50,489 nucleotides of DNA from a virus. Under the pieces are notes generated by a model. The model did no database searches and was not told where the DNA came from. It worked only from the letters and a program-made list of their open reading frames with translations. The position numbers and the translations under genes are program-made. Location: the IMG/VR virus record IMGVR_UViG_3300000101_000024, positions 1 through 50,489 of that record; one strand, written 5' to 3'. The number at the start of each line of letters is the position of its first letter. The stretch's first letter is position 1. Shown piece after piece: positions 22,606-30,405 of this stretch.

Positions 22606-24141
22606 ATGGAAGAGTCGATTGTAAAACGTTTCATGAGTTTGTTCCAAGGCTACACAAAAGCCCACGGACAATACAGCGTGAAGCGCACAGAGGCAGATGG
22701 TAAAAAAGCAGGCAGAGCAATCACAATCTCTGAGGGACCAACACAGCTTCATTTTGAATCTCACCTGAACGGAAAAGAATACATCCTCGGAATCATTATG
22801 TTGCGCGACGACAACTCGTGCAGCTTTGGTGCGATTGATATTGACATCCGTGGTGATGTTAAGTTGAATGAAACTTTGGATGATTTAGAAAAGAAAATAG
22901 AAAAAACTCCATTGGTGTTGTGTCGTTCTAAAAGTGGCGGTGCACATTTGTATTTATTTTGCGACCCTCCGATTGCCGCTGTCGACATGGTTGCCAAGTT
23001 AAATGAGTTTGCCGCTACGCTTGGTTACGGAGGTGCGGAGATTTTCCCAAAGCAAATCAGCCGAGCCAATGCGCAAGACCGAGGCAACTGGATAAACCTC
23101 GCGTACTGGAATGGAGACAAAAGCGAACGCTACGCAATACACAAAGGCAAGAAGTTATCACTCGAGAAGTTTTTAAATCTTGCTGAGAAAAAAAGAACAA
23201 CATGGGAAAAGCTCCAGACATTTGAACCAGAGCTGACAAGCAAGTTTGATGATGGACCACCTTGCCTACAACACATCATGACGATGGGATTCCCAGAGGG
23301 CAGTCGCAACATATCGCTTTTTAATGTCGGAGTTTATTTCCGGAAGAAGAACCCAGACGACTGGCAAGAGGACTTGTTTGCGTTTAATTATGAAATAGAA
23401 AACTCTTTGCCGAGCTCCGAGGTGAATGGATTGATAAAGTCTGTGAGCAAAAAAGATTATGCTTACACCTGCAAGCAATCCCCAATATGCAACTACTGCG
23501 AGAAGCCCAAGTGCATGAAGCGAGAGTTCGGGATTGGTGGATTCTCAGGTGGTGCAAATATGCAGATCGACTCAATCACAAAGTATGAAACCGAAAACAG
23601 AAGCTCTGTGCGTTGGTACTTAGAGATGCAAGGTGAGCGCATCGAGGTCACAACACAACAACTCCTCGACCAAGGTCAGCTGCAAAAAATATGCATGGAA
23701 AAACTCAACAAGTGTCCATCAAAGATGGCTGGACCAAAATGGGAGCAACGCATAAATGAATTGTTGACAACTGTTGAGATTGTTCAAGACCCAGACGATG
23801 CATCCCCACAAGGTCAGTTTGAGAAAATCCTTGATTCATTTTTAACAGGAAAAGTTCGCGCACGCCACAAAGATGAAATAATGAACGGCAAACCTTACTA
23901 TGACGAAGAAGCAGGCAAGATGTTTTTCCGCTCAGAAGATTTGTTTTTGTTTTTAGAGGCAAGACGTTTCAGATACTTAACTCAACATCAGGTTTGGAGT
24001 TGGTTGCGTGAGTCGGGTGGCGACAGAGCATCTTGGCGTTTAAAGAAAAAGCCTGTGAAGGTTTGGTCAGTGCCAGCTCCAGACTTTTATGACGAATCAG
24101 ACGAACTCGACATACCGTCTAATCTTCAAGATTCTTTTTGA
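22606..24141 (+). CDS. AEP-superfamily primase (PrimPol-like)
   Basis: This 511-residue protein has the archaeo-eukaryotic primase motifs. Motif I is FGAIDIDIRGD (about 74-84, the D-x-D metal site); motif II is CRSKSGGAHLYLF (about 106-118, the S-x-H pattern); a basic segment INLAYW follows near 162. Then a Cys cluster occurs at about 289-303 (CKQSPICNYCEKPKC), probably a zinc site, followed by a C-terminal domain to 511. The class resembles TOTE-type or phage PrimPol primases. It starts after AGAAAGGAAAG and overlaps the helicase gene as TGATG. It would make primers for the polymerase at 31680-34493. Confidence 0.8.
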   Translation: MEESIVKRFMSLFQGYTKAHGQYSVKRTEADGKKAGRAITISEGPTQLHFESHLNGKEYILGIIMLRDDNSCSFGAIDIDIRGDVKLNETLDDLEKKIEKTPLVLCRSKSGGAHLYLFCDPPIAAVDMVAKLNEFAATLGYGGAEIFPKQISRANAQDRGNWINLAYWNGDKSERYAIHKGKKLSLEKFLNLAEKKRTTWEKLQTFEPELTSKFDDGPPCLQHIMTMGFPEGSRNISLFNVGVYFRKKNPDDWQEDLFAFNYEIENSLPSSEVNGLIKSVSKKDYAYTCKQSPICNYCEKPKCMKREFGIGGFSGGANMQIDSITKYETENRSSVRWYLEMQGERIEVTTQQLLDQGQLQKICMEKLNKCPSKMAGPKWEQRINELLTTVEIVQDPDDASPQGQFEKILDSFLTGKVRARHKDEIMNGKPYYDEEAGKMFFRSEDLFLFLEARRFRYLTQHQVWSWLRESGGDRASWRLKKKPVKVWSVPAPDFYDESDELDIPSNLQDSF

Positions 24142-25601
24142 TGCGCAATGTCCAAATAATACTTGGACCTCCAGGAACAGGCAAAACCACAACGTTGTTG
24201 AAAATTGTTGAGGATGCTTTGGCTCGTGGAGTGCCGCCAGAAAAAATTGCATACTTGGCATTCACGCGCAAAGCTGCATACGAGGCACAATCACGCGCAA
24301 TGAAGCAGTTCGGATTTGAGGAAGCACGTTTTCCTTTTTTCCGTACACTGCACTCACTCGCATTTAAAGAACTAGGATTGCGCAGAGACGAGGTCATGAC
24401 CAATAGCCATTACCGAAAACTCGGCAAAGCACTCGGTGTTGAGTTCCGAGGGATTTATGATGAGGACTTGGGAATTCATACTGGGGACGGTTTGGGGGAC
24501 AAGTGTTCGAGGATCGAGAGTTTGGCTCGTGTTGGTTTGCGTTCAGCAGAAGAACAGTATCACCTCTCACCTGTGAACGACTTAACACTTCATGCTGTTC
24601 GCCAGTACGACAACTCTTTGCGGATGTACAAAAGAGAACTAGGGTTGTACGACTTCACCGACATGCTTGAGTCTTACAGCTCAGAACTCGACATCGACAT
24701 ATTCATACTGGATGAGGCACAGGACTTGAGTTCGTTGCAATATAAAATGGCAATCAAAGCCGCAACCAACGCAAAGGAAGTCTACATTGCTGGGGATGAT
24801 GATCAGGCGATTTTTGGTTGGGCTGGGGCAGATGTGAATAAGTTTTTAAACCTTAAAGGCAACCGAGTGGTTCTGCCTCAAAGCTACCGCATTCCGACAT
24901 CTGTTCACCACTTGGCACTTGATATTGTGAAGCGAATTAAAAACAGATATGTTAAACCTTGGTCACCACGAACCGACAAAGGCTATGTGGAGTACATTGT
25001 TGATGAGCAACAGATTGATTTCTCCTCAGGAGGGACTTGGTTGTGTTTGGCTCGGAGCAAGTATTTAATGAGTCGGTATAAAAAATCAGTTCGCCAGCAA
25101 GGCTATGGATATTCTTATGGCGGCAAAAACTCTTTGGACTCAGAAGAGACCCGAGCAATCTCGAGTTGGGAAAGACTGCGAGCAGGCACCAGCATCACTC
25201 GGCACGAGGCAAAGAGCATGATACAATTTTTCTCGCACCCACCAAGGTTAAAAAAGAAAGACAGTTATTTGCTGAAAGATTTAGGATTGCCAGAGGCTGC
25301 AAAAAGTTACGACTGGATGCAAATGCTGAGAGAGATTCCACCAGAGGAGCGTGAGTATCTGCGTTCATGTTTGCGCAATGGGGAAAGGTTTTTCTCAGAG
25401 CCACGCATTGTCATTTCTACAATCCATCAATCCAAAGGTGGCGAAGCAGACAATGTTGTGTTGATGACTGACATGGGCAGATTGAGTTGGGAGAACTCAC
25501 ATCGGGATGAGGAGAACAGAGTTTGGTACGTTGCGCTGACCAGAACTCGCAAGAATCTGTTCATAATCAGACCAAGAGGACTCAGGCATTATGAAATTTA
25601 A
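24141..25601 (+). CDS. Superfamily 1 (UvrD/Rep-like) DNA helicase
   Basis: This 486-residue protein starts at ATG 24141, overlapping the primase stop (TGATG). Motifs are: Walker A LGPPGTGKTT (7-16); motif Ia AYLAFTRKAA (about 40); Walker B FILDEAQD (about 190); motif III GDDDQAIFGWAGA (about 218); motif IV LPQSYRIP; motif V STIHQSKGGEADNVVL (about 427); motif VI VWYVALTRTR (about 468). All are intact. It is shorter than UvrD, suggesting reduced 1B/2B domains. It probably unwinds DNA at the phage fork or assists primase. Confidence 0.88.
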   Translation: MRNVQIILGPPGTGKTTTLLKIVEDALARGVPPEKIAYLAFTRKAAYEAQSRAMKQFGFEEARFPFFRTLHSLAFKELGLRRDEVMTNSHYRKLGKALGVEFRGIYDEDLGIHTGDGLGDKCSRIESLARVGLRSAEEQYHLSPVNDLTLHAVRQYDNSLRMYKRELGLYDFTDMLESYSSELDIDIFILDEAQDLSSLQYKMAIKAATNAKEVYIAGDDDQAIFGWAGADVNKFLNLKGNRVVLPQSYRIPTSVHHLALDIVKRIKNRYVKPWSPRTDKGYVEYIVDEQQIDFSSGGTWLCLARSKYLMSRYKKSVRQQGYGYSYGGKNSLDSEETRAISSWERLRAGTSITRHEAKSMIQFFSHPPRLKKKDSYLLKDLGLPEAAKSYDWMQMLREIPPEEREYLRSCLRNGERFFSEPRIVISTIHQSKGGEADNVVLMTDMGRLSWENSHRDEENRVWYVALTRTRKNLFIIRPRGLRHYEI

Positions 25602-25645
25602 TTGCAAGCATTTGATTTTAAAAGAAAAGAAAACTGATATAATTG

Positions 25646-25698
25646 TTGCCTTTCTGCCATAAAAGAGGGATAATAACTGTATTGGGAATGTCTCCCAA
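25646..25698 (+). promoter_or_regulatory. Sigma-70-type promoter with 5'-terminal hairpin
   Basis: TTGCCT (25646-25651), 17 bases, GATAAT (25669-25674) then AAC. Eight bases later TTGGGA (25682-25687) pairs with TCCCAA (25693-25698). AGAAAGGAAATAAAA and ATG 25719 follow. Spacer and flanks (CTGCCATAAAAGAGG) nearly match the modules at 26521 and 35181. Confidence 0.9.
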
Positions 25699-25718
25699 AA
25701 CTGAGAAAGGAAATAAAA

Positions 25719-26096
25719 ATGACACAACGAACAGTAAAATACGAAAGCCCAGCTCACAAAATCTTTGAAGGCAAAGGTGAGTACAAAGACGGTGATGTTA
25801 TTGCAATCGCATATGAGTCAAGAAATCACGGAACTTTGCATCGTTTCTACACTTTGGGCAGTGTTGTTGAGTACGCGATTGATAATTGCCAATGCCCATT
25901 TGAGGCAGTTGAAAAAGCAAAAGAACGTGGTGAGGATCTTCACTGGGCAAACCAAAATTCAAGCATGCTTACTAGCCATGACCGCCCACAAGAATATTCA
26001 TTCATGCAAAAACACGGCGATAAAATTAAATTCCATGGCAAGACTTTTGAGATTGTCTCAACACCGAATAACAACATATCTCTTAAATTAATATAA
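25719..26096 (+). CDS. Hypothetical early protein
   Basis: This 125-residue protein (TQRTVKYESPAHKIFEGKGE to NNNISLKLI) is served by its own promoter module and perfect AGAAAGGAAATAAAA site. Beta-rich ends flank a helical middle (VVEYAIDNCQCPFEAVEKAK) with two Cys. Not recognised. It is followed by a terminator-like hairpin, so it is probably made as a single-gene transcript in high amounts. Confidence 0.6.
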   Translation: MTQRTVKYESPAHKIFEGKGEYKDGDVIAIAYESRNHGTLHRFYTLGSVVEYAIDNCQCPFEAVEKAKERGEDLHWANQNSSMLTSHDRPQEYSFMQKHGDKIKFHGKTFEIVSTPNNNISLKLI

Positions 26097-26102
26097 TCAT
26101 CG

Positions 26103-26132
26103 GGGGAGCTCCGGCTCCCCTACCAACTTTTT
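26103..26132 (+). terminator. Intrinsic terminator with UCCG tetraloop
   Basis: GGGGAGC (26103-26109) pairs with GCTCCCC (26114-26120) around TCCG, a UNCG-type loop. TACCAAC then TTTTTT (26127-26132, approximately) follows. It is nearly the same stem as at 22561-22578. It ends the transcript of the 125-residue gene, possibly with read-through into the next gene. Confidence 0.8.
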
Positions 26133-26147
26133 TAGAAAGGAAACAAA

Positions 26148-26495
26148 ATGAATACATGCAGCGAACCAAAAGTAGTTATTAAACAGAAAACCACGACTCT
26201 TGAATCTATCGAGTGGAAGTTGCTTTGGTACACTGATGGTGCGGAAAAATCTTACGCAATAACAATTGAGGAAAGTACAAAAGCATCACACCTTGAGATG
26301 TGGGCTGTGGATGAACACACAGACGAGCTATATTTACAAATGTCGTTTGAGGTCAACACACGAGGAAAAATAGTGAATCTTTTTAAAGAGTCGGGCATGG
26401 TTGCTGACTGCATAAAAGCCATAGGATTCGGTGTCTTAGAATTATCAGATACTTCAGGTTGGTTCAGAAATGATTTACCTGAATATCTAAAATAA
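26148..26495 (+). CDS. Hypothetical early protein
   Basis: This 115-residue protein starts NTCSEPKVVIKQKTTTLESI, and alternating beta strands run through the middle (YAITIEESTKASHLEMWAVD). It ends in SGWFRNDLPEYLK. It has the AGAAAGGAAACAAA site directly after the upstream terminator. No motif or family was recognised. Confidence 0.6.
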   Translation: MNTCSEPKVVIKQKTTTLESIEWKLLWYTDGAEKSYAITIEESTKASHLEMWAVDEHTDELYLQMSFEVNTRGKIVNLFKESGMVADCIKAIGFGVLELSDTSGWFRNDLPEYLK

Positions 26496-26520
26496 AACAA
26501 AAATAAATATGGCAGAAGGC

Positions 26521-26576
26521 TTGACTTTCTGTCATAAAAGAGAGATAATTACTTTACTGACTAAATAACTAGTCAG
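26521..26576 (+). promoter_or_regulatory. Sigma-70-type promoter with 5'-terminal hairpin
   Basis: TTGACT (26521-26526), 17 bases, GATAAT (26544-26549). Eight bases later CTGACTA (26557-26563) pairs perfectly with TAGTCAG (26570-26576). The stem sequence is completely different from the GGGA/TCCC stems elsewhere, while its position is the same. AGAAAGGAACAAA then ATG 26595 follow. Confidence 0.92.
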
Positions 26577-26594
26577 ATTTAAGAAAGGAACAAA

Positions 26595-26951
26595 ATGAAA
26601 AATCCAAGCCAAATTTATTTAGAAGCACACACAGCAGGAATGACAGCAGCACAAAACTGCACCCCAACAGCCATGGTTGTTAATTATGTTTCCAATGGCG
26701 AAAAAGTTCGTGAAGTTGTGGAAGAAGGTGTTTGTGGTTTTGCTTGGGTCAAGATGCCCAACCGAGGCAAGTTTGTAAATTTTTTGAAGCAGGAAGGGAT
26801 TGGTCGCAAAAATGAATGGGAAGGTGGATACCACATTTGGATTGGCGACTTTAACCAGTCAATGGAAAGAAAGTCATCGTATGCTCGCGCGTTCTCAAAA
26901 GTTCTCAACGAGAATGGAATCAAATCAACCTCACAATCAAGGATGGACTAA
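26595..26951 (+). CDS. Conserved-looking hypothetical early protein
   Basis: This 118-residue protein contains EGVCGFAWVKMPNRGKFVNF (about 43-62), GGYHIWIGDFNQS (about 77-89) and SYARAFSKVLNENGIKS. The 'GFAWV', 'IWI-x2-FNQS' and 'YA-AF-x3-L-x2-GI' order is a small family I recall from many marine phages, of unknown function. It has its own promoter. Aromatic-rich strands suggest a compact single domain. Confidence 0.65.
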   Translation: MKNPSQIYLEAHTAGMTAAQNCTPTAMVVNYVSNGEKVREVVEEGVCGFAWVKMPNRGKFVNFLKQEGIGRKNEWEGGYHIWIGDFNQSMERKSSYARAFSKVLNENGIKSTSQSRMD

Positions 26952-26953
26952 TT

Positions 26954-27439
26954 TTGGATATTCAAAAAAAGTGCGCAAGGTTGGCGAAATCTATGAAGCT
27001 CGAGTGTGTACCGATGGAGCGGGATTTGGTACACATAATTACCGACTATAAAAAATTCAAACAGAAGTACGGAATCGAATGGCATGAGTTCCACAAAGCA
27101 GGCAACATTAATTTCGGGTGGCAACAAACTTGGGAAGAGTTGGTAGAGTTGAAAGAAAAATTTAAATCACAAGGAGATATAAAAATGCAAGAAGTTGAAG
27201 TAAAAGTTGAAACCGCAAACAAAGAAGAGAGAGGTCGCAAGTCTGCATACAAAGGCAAAACTCTTATCGCAAAGACTCAGGAGAACAAACGCAGGAAAGG
27301 CAGTGCTGGGCAAGTTTCCCTGCAGATAATTATCGACAACTCCCCGATAGTTTATGAAGCATACATCGCGGCAGGAGGCAGACGCCAAGACTTGGCTCAT
27401 GATATAAAAGAAGACAGAGTTGAAGTTAAGGAGAGCTGA
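26954..27439 (+). CDS. Hypothetical basic protein with possible second internal start
   Basis: The 161-codon frame opens with TTG 26954, two bases after the upstream stop. It has in-frame ATG 27185, preceded by an excellent AAGGAGATATAAAA site, that would yield an 84-residue protein (QEVEVKVETANKEERGRKSA to KEDRVEVKES). The N-terminal 77 residues (YGIEWHEFHKAGNINFGWQQ) look coding too. Either one long protein or a long and a short form are made. The C-terminal part is basic, then beta-helical. Function unknown. The stop overlaps the flavoprotein start (TGATG). Confidence 0.55.
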   Translation: MDIQKKCARLAKSMKLECVPMERDLVHIITDYKKFKQKYGIEWHEFHKAGNINFGWQQTWEELVELKEKFKSQGDIKMQEVEVKVETANKEERGRKSAYKGKTLIAKTQENKRRKGSAGQVSLQIIIDNSPIVYEAYIAAGGRRQDLAHDIKEDRVEVKES

Positions 27440-28407
27440 TGTTAATTTATGGAGCTGGACTGGCAGGTCTTTTGGCAGCAAATGTTTTCCGGAGATTCAC
27501 TCCCACTGTTTGTGAGTCGCAAAGCAAGTTGCCCAACAACCATGGAGCTCTGTTGCGATTCAGAACAGATCGTGTTGGGGTGGCGAGCAACATACCTTTT
27601 AAAAAAGTCAAAGTCCAAAAAGCAATCAAGTATGATGGTGTGTTAACAACAACACCAAACATTCAACTCAGCAACATGTACTCACAAAAAGTAACTGGGG
27701 CTGTGCTTGATCGTTCAATAAATAATCTTGACTCTGTTGAAAGGTACATCGCACCATGGGAGCTTATAAATTTGCTTTCTCGTAATTGTTCGATAGAATA
27801 CAATATGGGATTGACGATGGATGAAATAACAGAAGCAAACGGAGTTGGTGTTCCGATAATATCTACAGTCCCGATGCCTGTGTTAATGAAAATTGTGGAT
27901 TGGCAGGATGTGCCTGAATTCCCTAAGCAAAAAATTTATACACAAACTGCTAGGATTGAAAACACAGAGTGCTCAGTCAACCAAACAATTTATTATCCCG
28001 ACCCACTCACAAGTCATTATCGGGTATCAGTTGTTGGCGACACAGTCATTTCAGAATCAATCCGGAGCCCAGATGGTAGTGCAGGAGCAAACATCATGAC
28101 GATGCTGATGGAGGACTTTGGCATCAGACCTCGCAAGCTCGTTGATATAAAATCTTCAAAACAAGAGTACGGTAAAATACGTCCAATTGACGAACAGTTG
28201 CGCAAGCAATTTATTTTCGAGATGACCACCAAGTACAACATCTACTCGGTTGGACGTTTCGCGACTTGGCGGCAGTTGTTGATGGATGATGTTGTTGAGG
28301 ATTTACAAATCATAGAAAATTTTCTTGAGAAGAGTTCTGATTATTCTCGTTGGATGCATTCTCAAAAAACTTGGCAGGAAACACTAACCCTTAAGAAAGG
28401 AACATAA
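27439..28407 (+). CDS. FAD-binding flavoprotein
   Basis: This 322-residue protein has a Rossmann dinucleotide site at its start: LIYGAGLAGLLAANVF (2-17, GxGxxG). The segment NNHGALLRFRTDRVGVA (33-49) follows, and a near-C-terminal IYSVGRFATWRQLLMDD, the second FAD-contact region of glutathione-reductase-type flavoproteins. It is short for an oxidoreductase, with no obvious disulphide or NAD(P) domain. It lies one base before ThyX, itself flavin-dependent. It might supply a reduced flavin, or modify nucleotides. The substrate is not known. Confidence 0.65.
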   Translation: MLIYGAGLAGLLAANVFRRFTPTVCESQSKLPNNHGALLRFRTDRVGVASNIPFKKVKVQKAIKYDGVLTTTPNIQLSNMYSQKVTGAVLDRSINNLDSVERYIAPWELINLLSRNCSIEYNMGLTMDEITEANGVGVPIISTVPMPVLMKIVDWQDVPEFPKQKIYTQTARIENTECSVNQTIYYPDPLTSHYRVSVVGDTVISESIRSPDGSAGANIMTMLMEDFGIRPRKLVDIKSSKQEYGKIRPIDEQLRKQFIFEMTTKYNIYSVGRFATWRQLLMDDVVEDLQIIENFLEKSSDYSRWMHSQKTWQETLTLKKGT

Positions 28408-28408
28408 A

Positions 28409-29062
28409 ATGAAAGTTGAATTAGTTAGTTACACTAAGGACGCAGTTGACCTTTTGTTGTTTACCAAGAACACCCGACTCATGCCTGATGATGATGCATA
28501 CAAAAGGATTGCTGAATGGGAGTGGGAGAAAAAACAAGCAGAGCTAGATTACATGCTCAACACAATCCGCTCGTCTTGGGAGTTTATAGATTATACTTTT
28601 AATGTTAGAGATGTAACAAGAGGATTCACTCATCAGTTCGTGCGCACTCGGCAAGCATCATATGCCCAGCAATCTCAGCGCACTGTGGACATGAGTGGGT
28701 TCAGTTATTACACTCCACCAGAGATTGAAAAAGATGAAGATGCAAAAACATATTACGATGAGTGCATGAAGACAATAAATTATTATTACCAGAAACTCCG
28801 CAAGCACGTCCCAGCAGAAGATGCTCGTGGCGTATTGCCAACAAACATTCATACAAACATTGTAGCGAAATTCAATTTGCGCACATTGAGTGAAATGGCC
28901 AAGTCCCGACTCTCACCAAGAGCGCAAGGCGAGTACCAAGAAGTGTTCAAGCTGATGGTGGCTGAGGTTGTTAAAGTCCATCCTTGGGCAGAACCTTTTT
29001 TAACACCAACTGAATGGGCTGCACCCTCGATGGGCAAAGCTCTAAATCCAAAGAAAGGATAA
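28409..29062 (+). CDS. thyX: Flavin-dependent thymidylate synthase-like protein (ThyX)
   Basis: This 217-residue protein has the ThyX signature region FVRTRQASYAQQSQR (about 76-90), corresponding to R-H-R-x2-S-x-N-x2-S-x-R. The His is Thr, and the Asn position is Ala (AQQ), so the motif is divergent. Further ThyX features are EFIDYTFNVRDVTRGFTHQF before it and ARGVLPTNIHTNIVAKFNLR (about 140-159). Normal length for the family. The enzyme makes dTMP from dUMP with folate and FAD. The altered motif leaves room for another pyrimidine substrate. It follows the flavoprotein gene with an AGAAAGGAACATAAA site. Confidence 0.8.
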   Translation: MKVELVSYTKDAVDLLLFTKNTRLMPDDDAYKRIAEWEWEKKQAELDYMLNTIRSSWEFIDYTFNVRDVTRGFTHQFVRTRQASYAQQSQRTVDMSGFSYYTPPEIEKDEDAKTYYDECMKTINYYYQKLRKHVPAEDARGVLPTNIHTNIVAKFNLRTLSEMAKSRLSPRAQGEYQEVFKLMVAEVVKVHPWAEPFLTPTEWAAPSMGKALNPKKG

Positions 29063-29066
29063 CGTC

Positions 29067-29261
29067 ATGCCAGAAAAATATAACCAAGCTGTTGTTGATC
29101 AAGTTCACGAGCTGCATGAAAGTGGAGGAAATTACAAACAAATATCTAGGATCATGGGATGGGGTCAAAATCCCAGACGTGTTCGTTACATAATAAACAA
29201 CAGGAAACCAAGTCCTAAATCTTTGTTCGCCAAGATTCAAGACCTTTTTACTCGTTTGTAA
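29067..29261 (+). CDS. Small helix-turn-helix protein
   Basis: This 64-residue protein has a central segment (VVDQVHELHESGGNYKQISR followed by IMGWGQNPRRVRYIINNRK) that fits a homeodomain-like or resolvase-type helix-turn-helix: helix, 'GxNYKQIS' turn and recognition helix ending at NNR. It could regulate phage or host transcription. It directly precedes a promoter module (29264). Confidence 0.6.
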   Translation: MPEKYNQAVVDQVHELHESGGNYKQISRIMGWGQNPRRVRYIINNRKPSPKSLFAKIQDLFTRL

Positions 29262-29263
29262 AC

Positions 29264-29292
29264 TTTACTTTTTCCGCCAGATAGAGTATAAT
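29264..29292 (+). promoter_or_regulatory. Sigma-70-type promoter without leader hairpin
   Basis: TTTACT (29264-29269), 17 bases, TATAAT (29287-29292) then AAC. The leader is short (about 20 bases) with AGAAAGGAAATCAA before ATG 29321, and no GGGA/TCCC stem. The -35 box begins 3 bases after the stop of the helix-turn-helix gene. Confidence 0.85.
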
Positions 29293-29320
29293 AACTATTC
29301 CAACTGAGAAAGGAAATCAA

Positions 29321-29479
29321 ATGAATAAATACGTTATGAAGATTGTTGATGAGTGCGGGTTTGGACACACTTTAGACTTTGATGATCGGATGGCTTTATT
29401 GAATGAGCTTAATGACTGGGTGAAGACTCATGAGTCTGGTGAAACTCCTTTATATGAAATAACGATTGAAACTATTTAG
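29321..29479 (+). CDS. Small early protein
   Basis: This 52-residue acidic protein (NKYVMKIVDECGFGHTLDFD to LYEITIETI) has a beta-alpha-beta look. It is placed immediately after a strong promoter and an ideal ribosome-binding site, so the gene is real despite its length. Not recognised. The next gene's ribosome-binding site begins in its stop region. Confidence 0.7.
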   Translation: MNKYVMKIVDECGFGHTLDFDDRMALLNELNDWVKTHESGETPLYEITIETI

Positions 29480-29491
29480 AAAGGAAACAAA

Positions 29492-29986
29492 GTGAACATA
29501 TTTTACGTACACCATTACCCTATGATCGCTGCACGCATGCATTGTGACAAACATTGCGTTAAGATGATACTTGAGACAGCACAACTTCTCAGCACCGCAC
29601 ACCGAGAGTTAGATGGTGATGATTATGCTGATGTGACTGGATTGTACAAGTCTGCTTTTAAAAATCATCCCTGTGCAATTTGGATTCGTCAGTCCCGTAA
29701 ACATTATCGTTGGGCGTATGATCTTTTTGTTGAGTTGTGCAAAGAGTACACTCATCGTTATGGCAAAGTCCACAAGACCGATCAGATGTTGCGCAATGCT
29801 CTTAAAAGCATTCCGGACAACTGCCCAGATGTTGCTTGGAATCAGCCACCACAGTGCATGCCAGAGCAGTACAAACAACACCCGAATCTTGCAGTCAAAG
29901 CATACCGAGATTATATTGTTGGTGAGAAAATTTCTTTCGCAACCGCATACACAAACAGGGAGACTCCATCATGGATAAACGCGTAA
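29492..29986 (+). CDS. Conserved CDKHCVKM-family phage protein
   Basis: This 164-residue protein contains MHCDKHCVKMILETAQLLST (17-36), then HPCAIWIRQSRKHYRWAYDL (about 59-78). A KYGKVHK-like element follows (HRYGKVHKTDQ), and PPQCMPEQYK lies near 119-128. It has several conserved-looking His and Cys. The 'CDKHVVKMILETAQLLS' family is common in marine phages; some databases label it as a DNA glycosylase-like protein, but I cannot confirm that. It overlaps the HAD gene by 16 bases. DNA repair or nucleotide metabolism is possible. Confidence 0.6.
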   Translation: MNIFYVHHYPMIAARMHCDKHCVKMILETAQLLSTAHRELDGDDYADVTGLYKSAFKNHPCAIWIRQSRKHYRWAYDLFVELCKEYTHRYGKVHKTDQMLRNALKSIPDNCPDVAWNQPPQCMPEQYKQHPNLAVKAYRDYIVGEKISFATAYTNRETPSWINA

Positions 29987-30405
29987 TCATTTCTGATCTT
30001 GACGGGACTTTGGGTGACTATGGTCACAGGATAAAATTTTACAAAGACCGAGACTACAAACAATTTAACAAACAAGGAATCAACGACAAGCCAATCGAGT
30101 CAATATGCAATATTCTTCGTGGGCTTAATAATGATGATACTGAAATCGCAGTCATAACTGCACGTGAAGAAACAGAAAGGAAGATGACTGAGAAGTGGCT
30201 GAGGCTGAACGACATCCCATTTGATAAACTTTTGATGCGTGGGATAGGTGATCAAAGATCAGACTGGGATGTTAAAGAAAGATTGTTCGAGGACAACTAT
30301 GATTGGCGAGATGTCTGGTTCGTTTTGGAAGATCGCAAGGGTTGCGTTGATATGTGGCGTGGCCAAGGTCTGACTTGTTTGCAAGTTGCTCCAGGAGACT
30401 TCTGA
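29971..30405 (+). CDS. HAD-superfamily phosphatase, Pnkp 3'-phosphatase-like
   Basis: This 144-residue protein has all HAD motifs: IISDLDGTLGD (6-16, nucleophile Asp and D-x-D), VITAREE (about 64-70, motif II Thr), Lys in the KMTEKWLRLN region, and WFVLEDRKGCVDMWRGQG (about 116-133, acidic motif IV). The layout matches the phosphatase domain of T4 polynucleotide kinase (DLDGT, TAR, DD/ED-R). It probably removes 3' phosphates from nucleic acids or dephosphorylates nucleotides. No kinase domain is attached. Confidence 0.8.
   Translation: MDKRVIISDLDGTLGDYGHRIKFYKDRDYKQFNKQGINDKPIESICNILRGLNNDDTEIAVITAREETERKMTEKWLRLNDIPFDKLLMRGIGDQRSDWDVKERLFEDNYDWRDVWFVLEDRKGCVDMWRGQGLTCLQVAPGDF

Noticed and set aside
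24138-24140. TTG start one codon before the helicase ATG
   Set aside because: ATG 24141 gives the usual TGATG coupling with the primase stop and is the standard codon.
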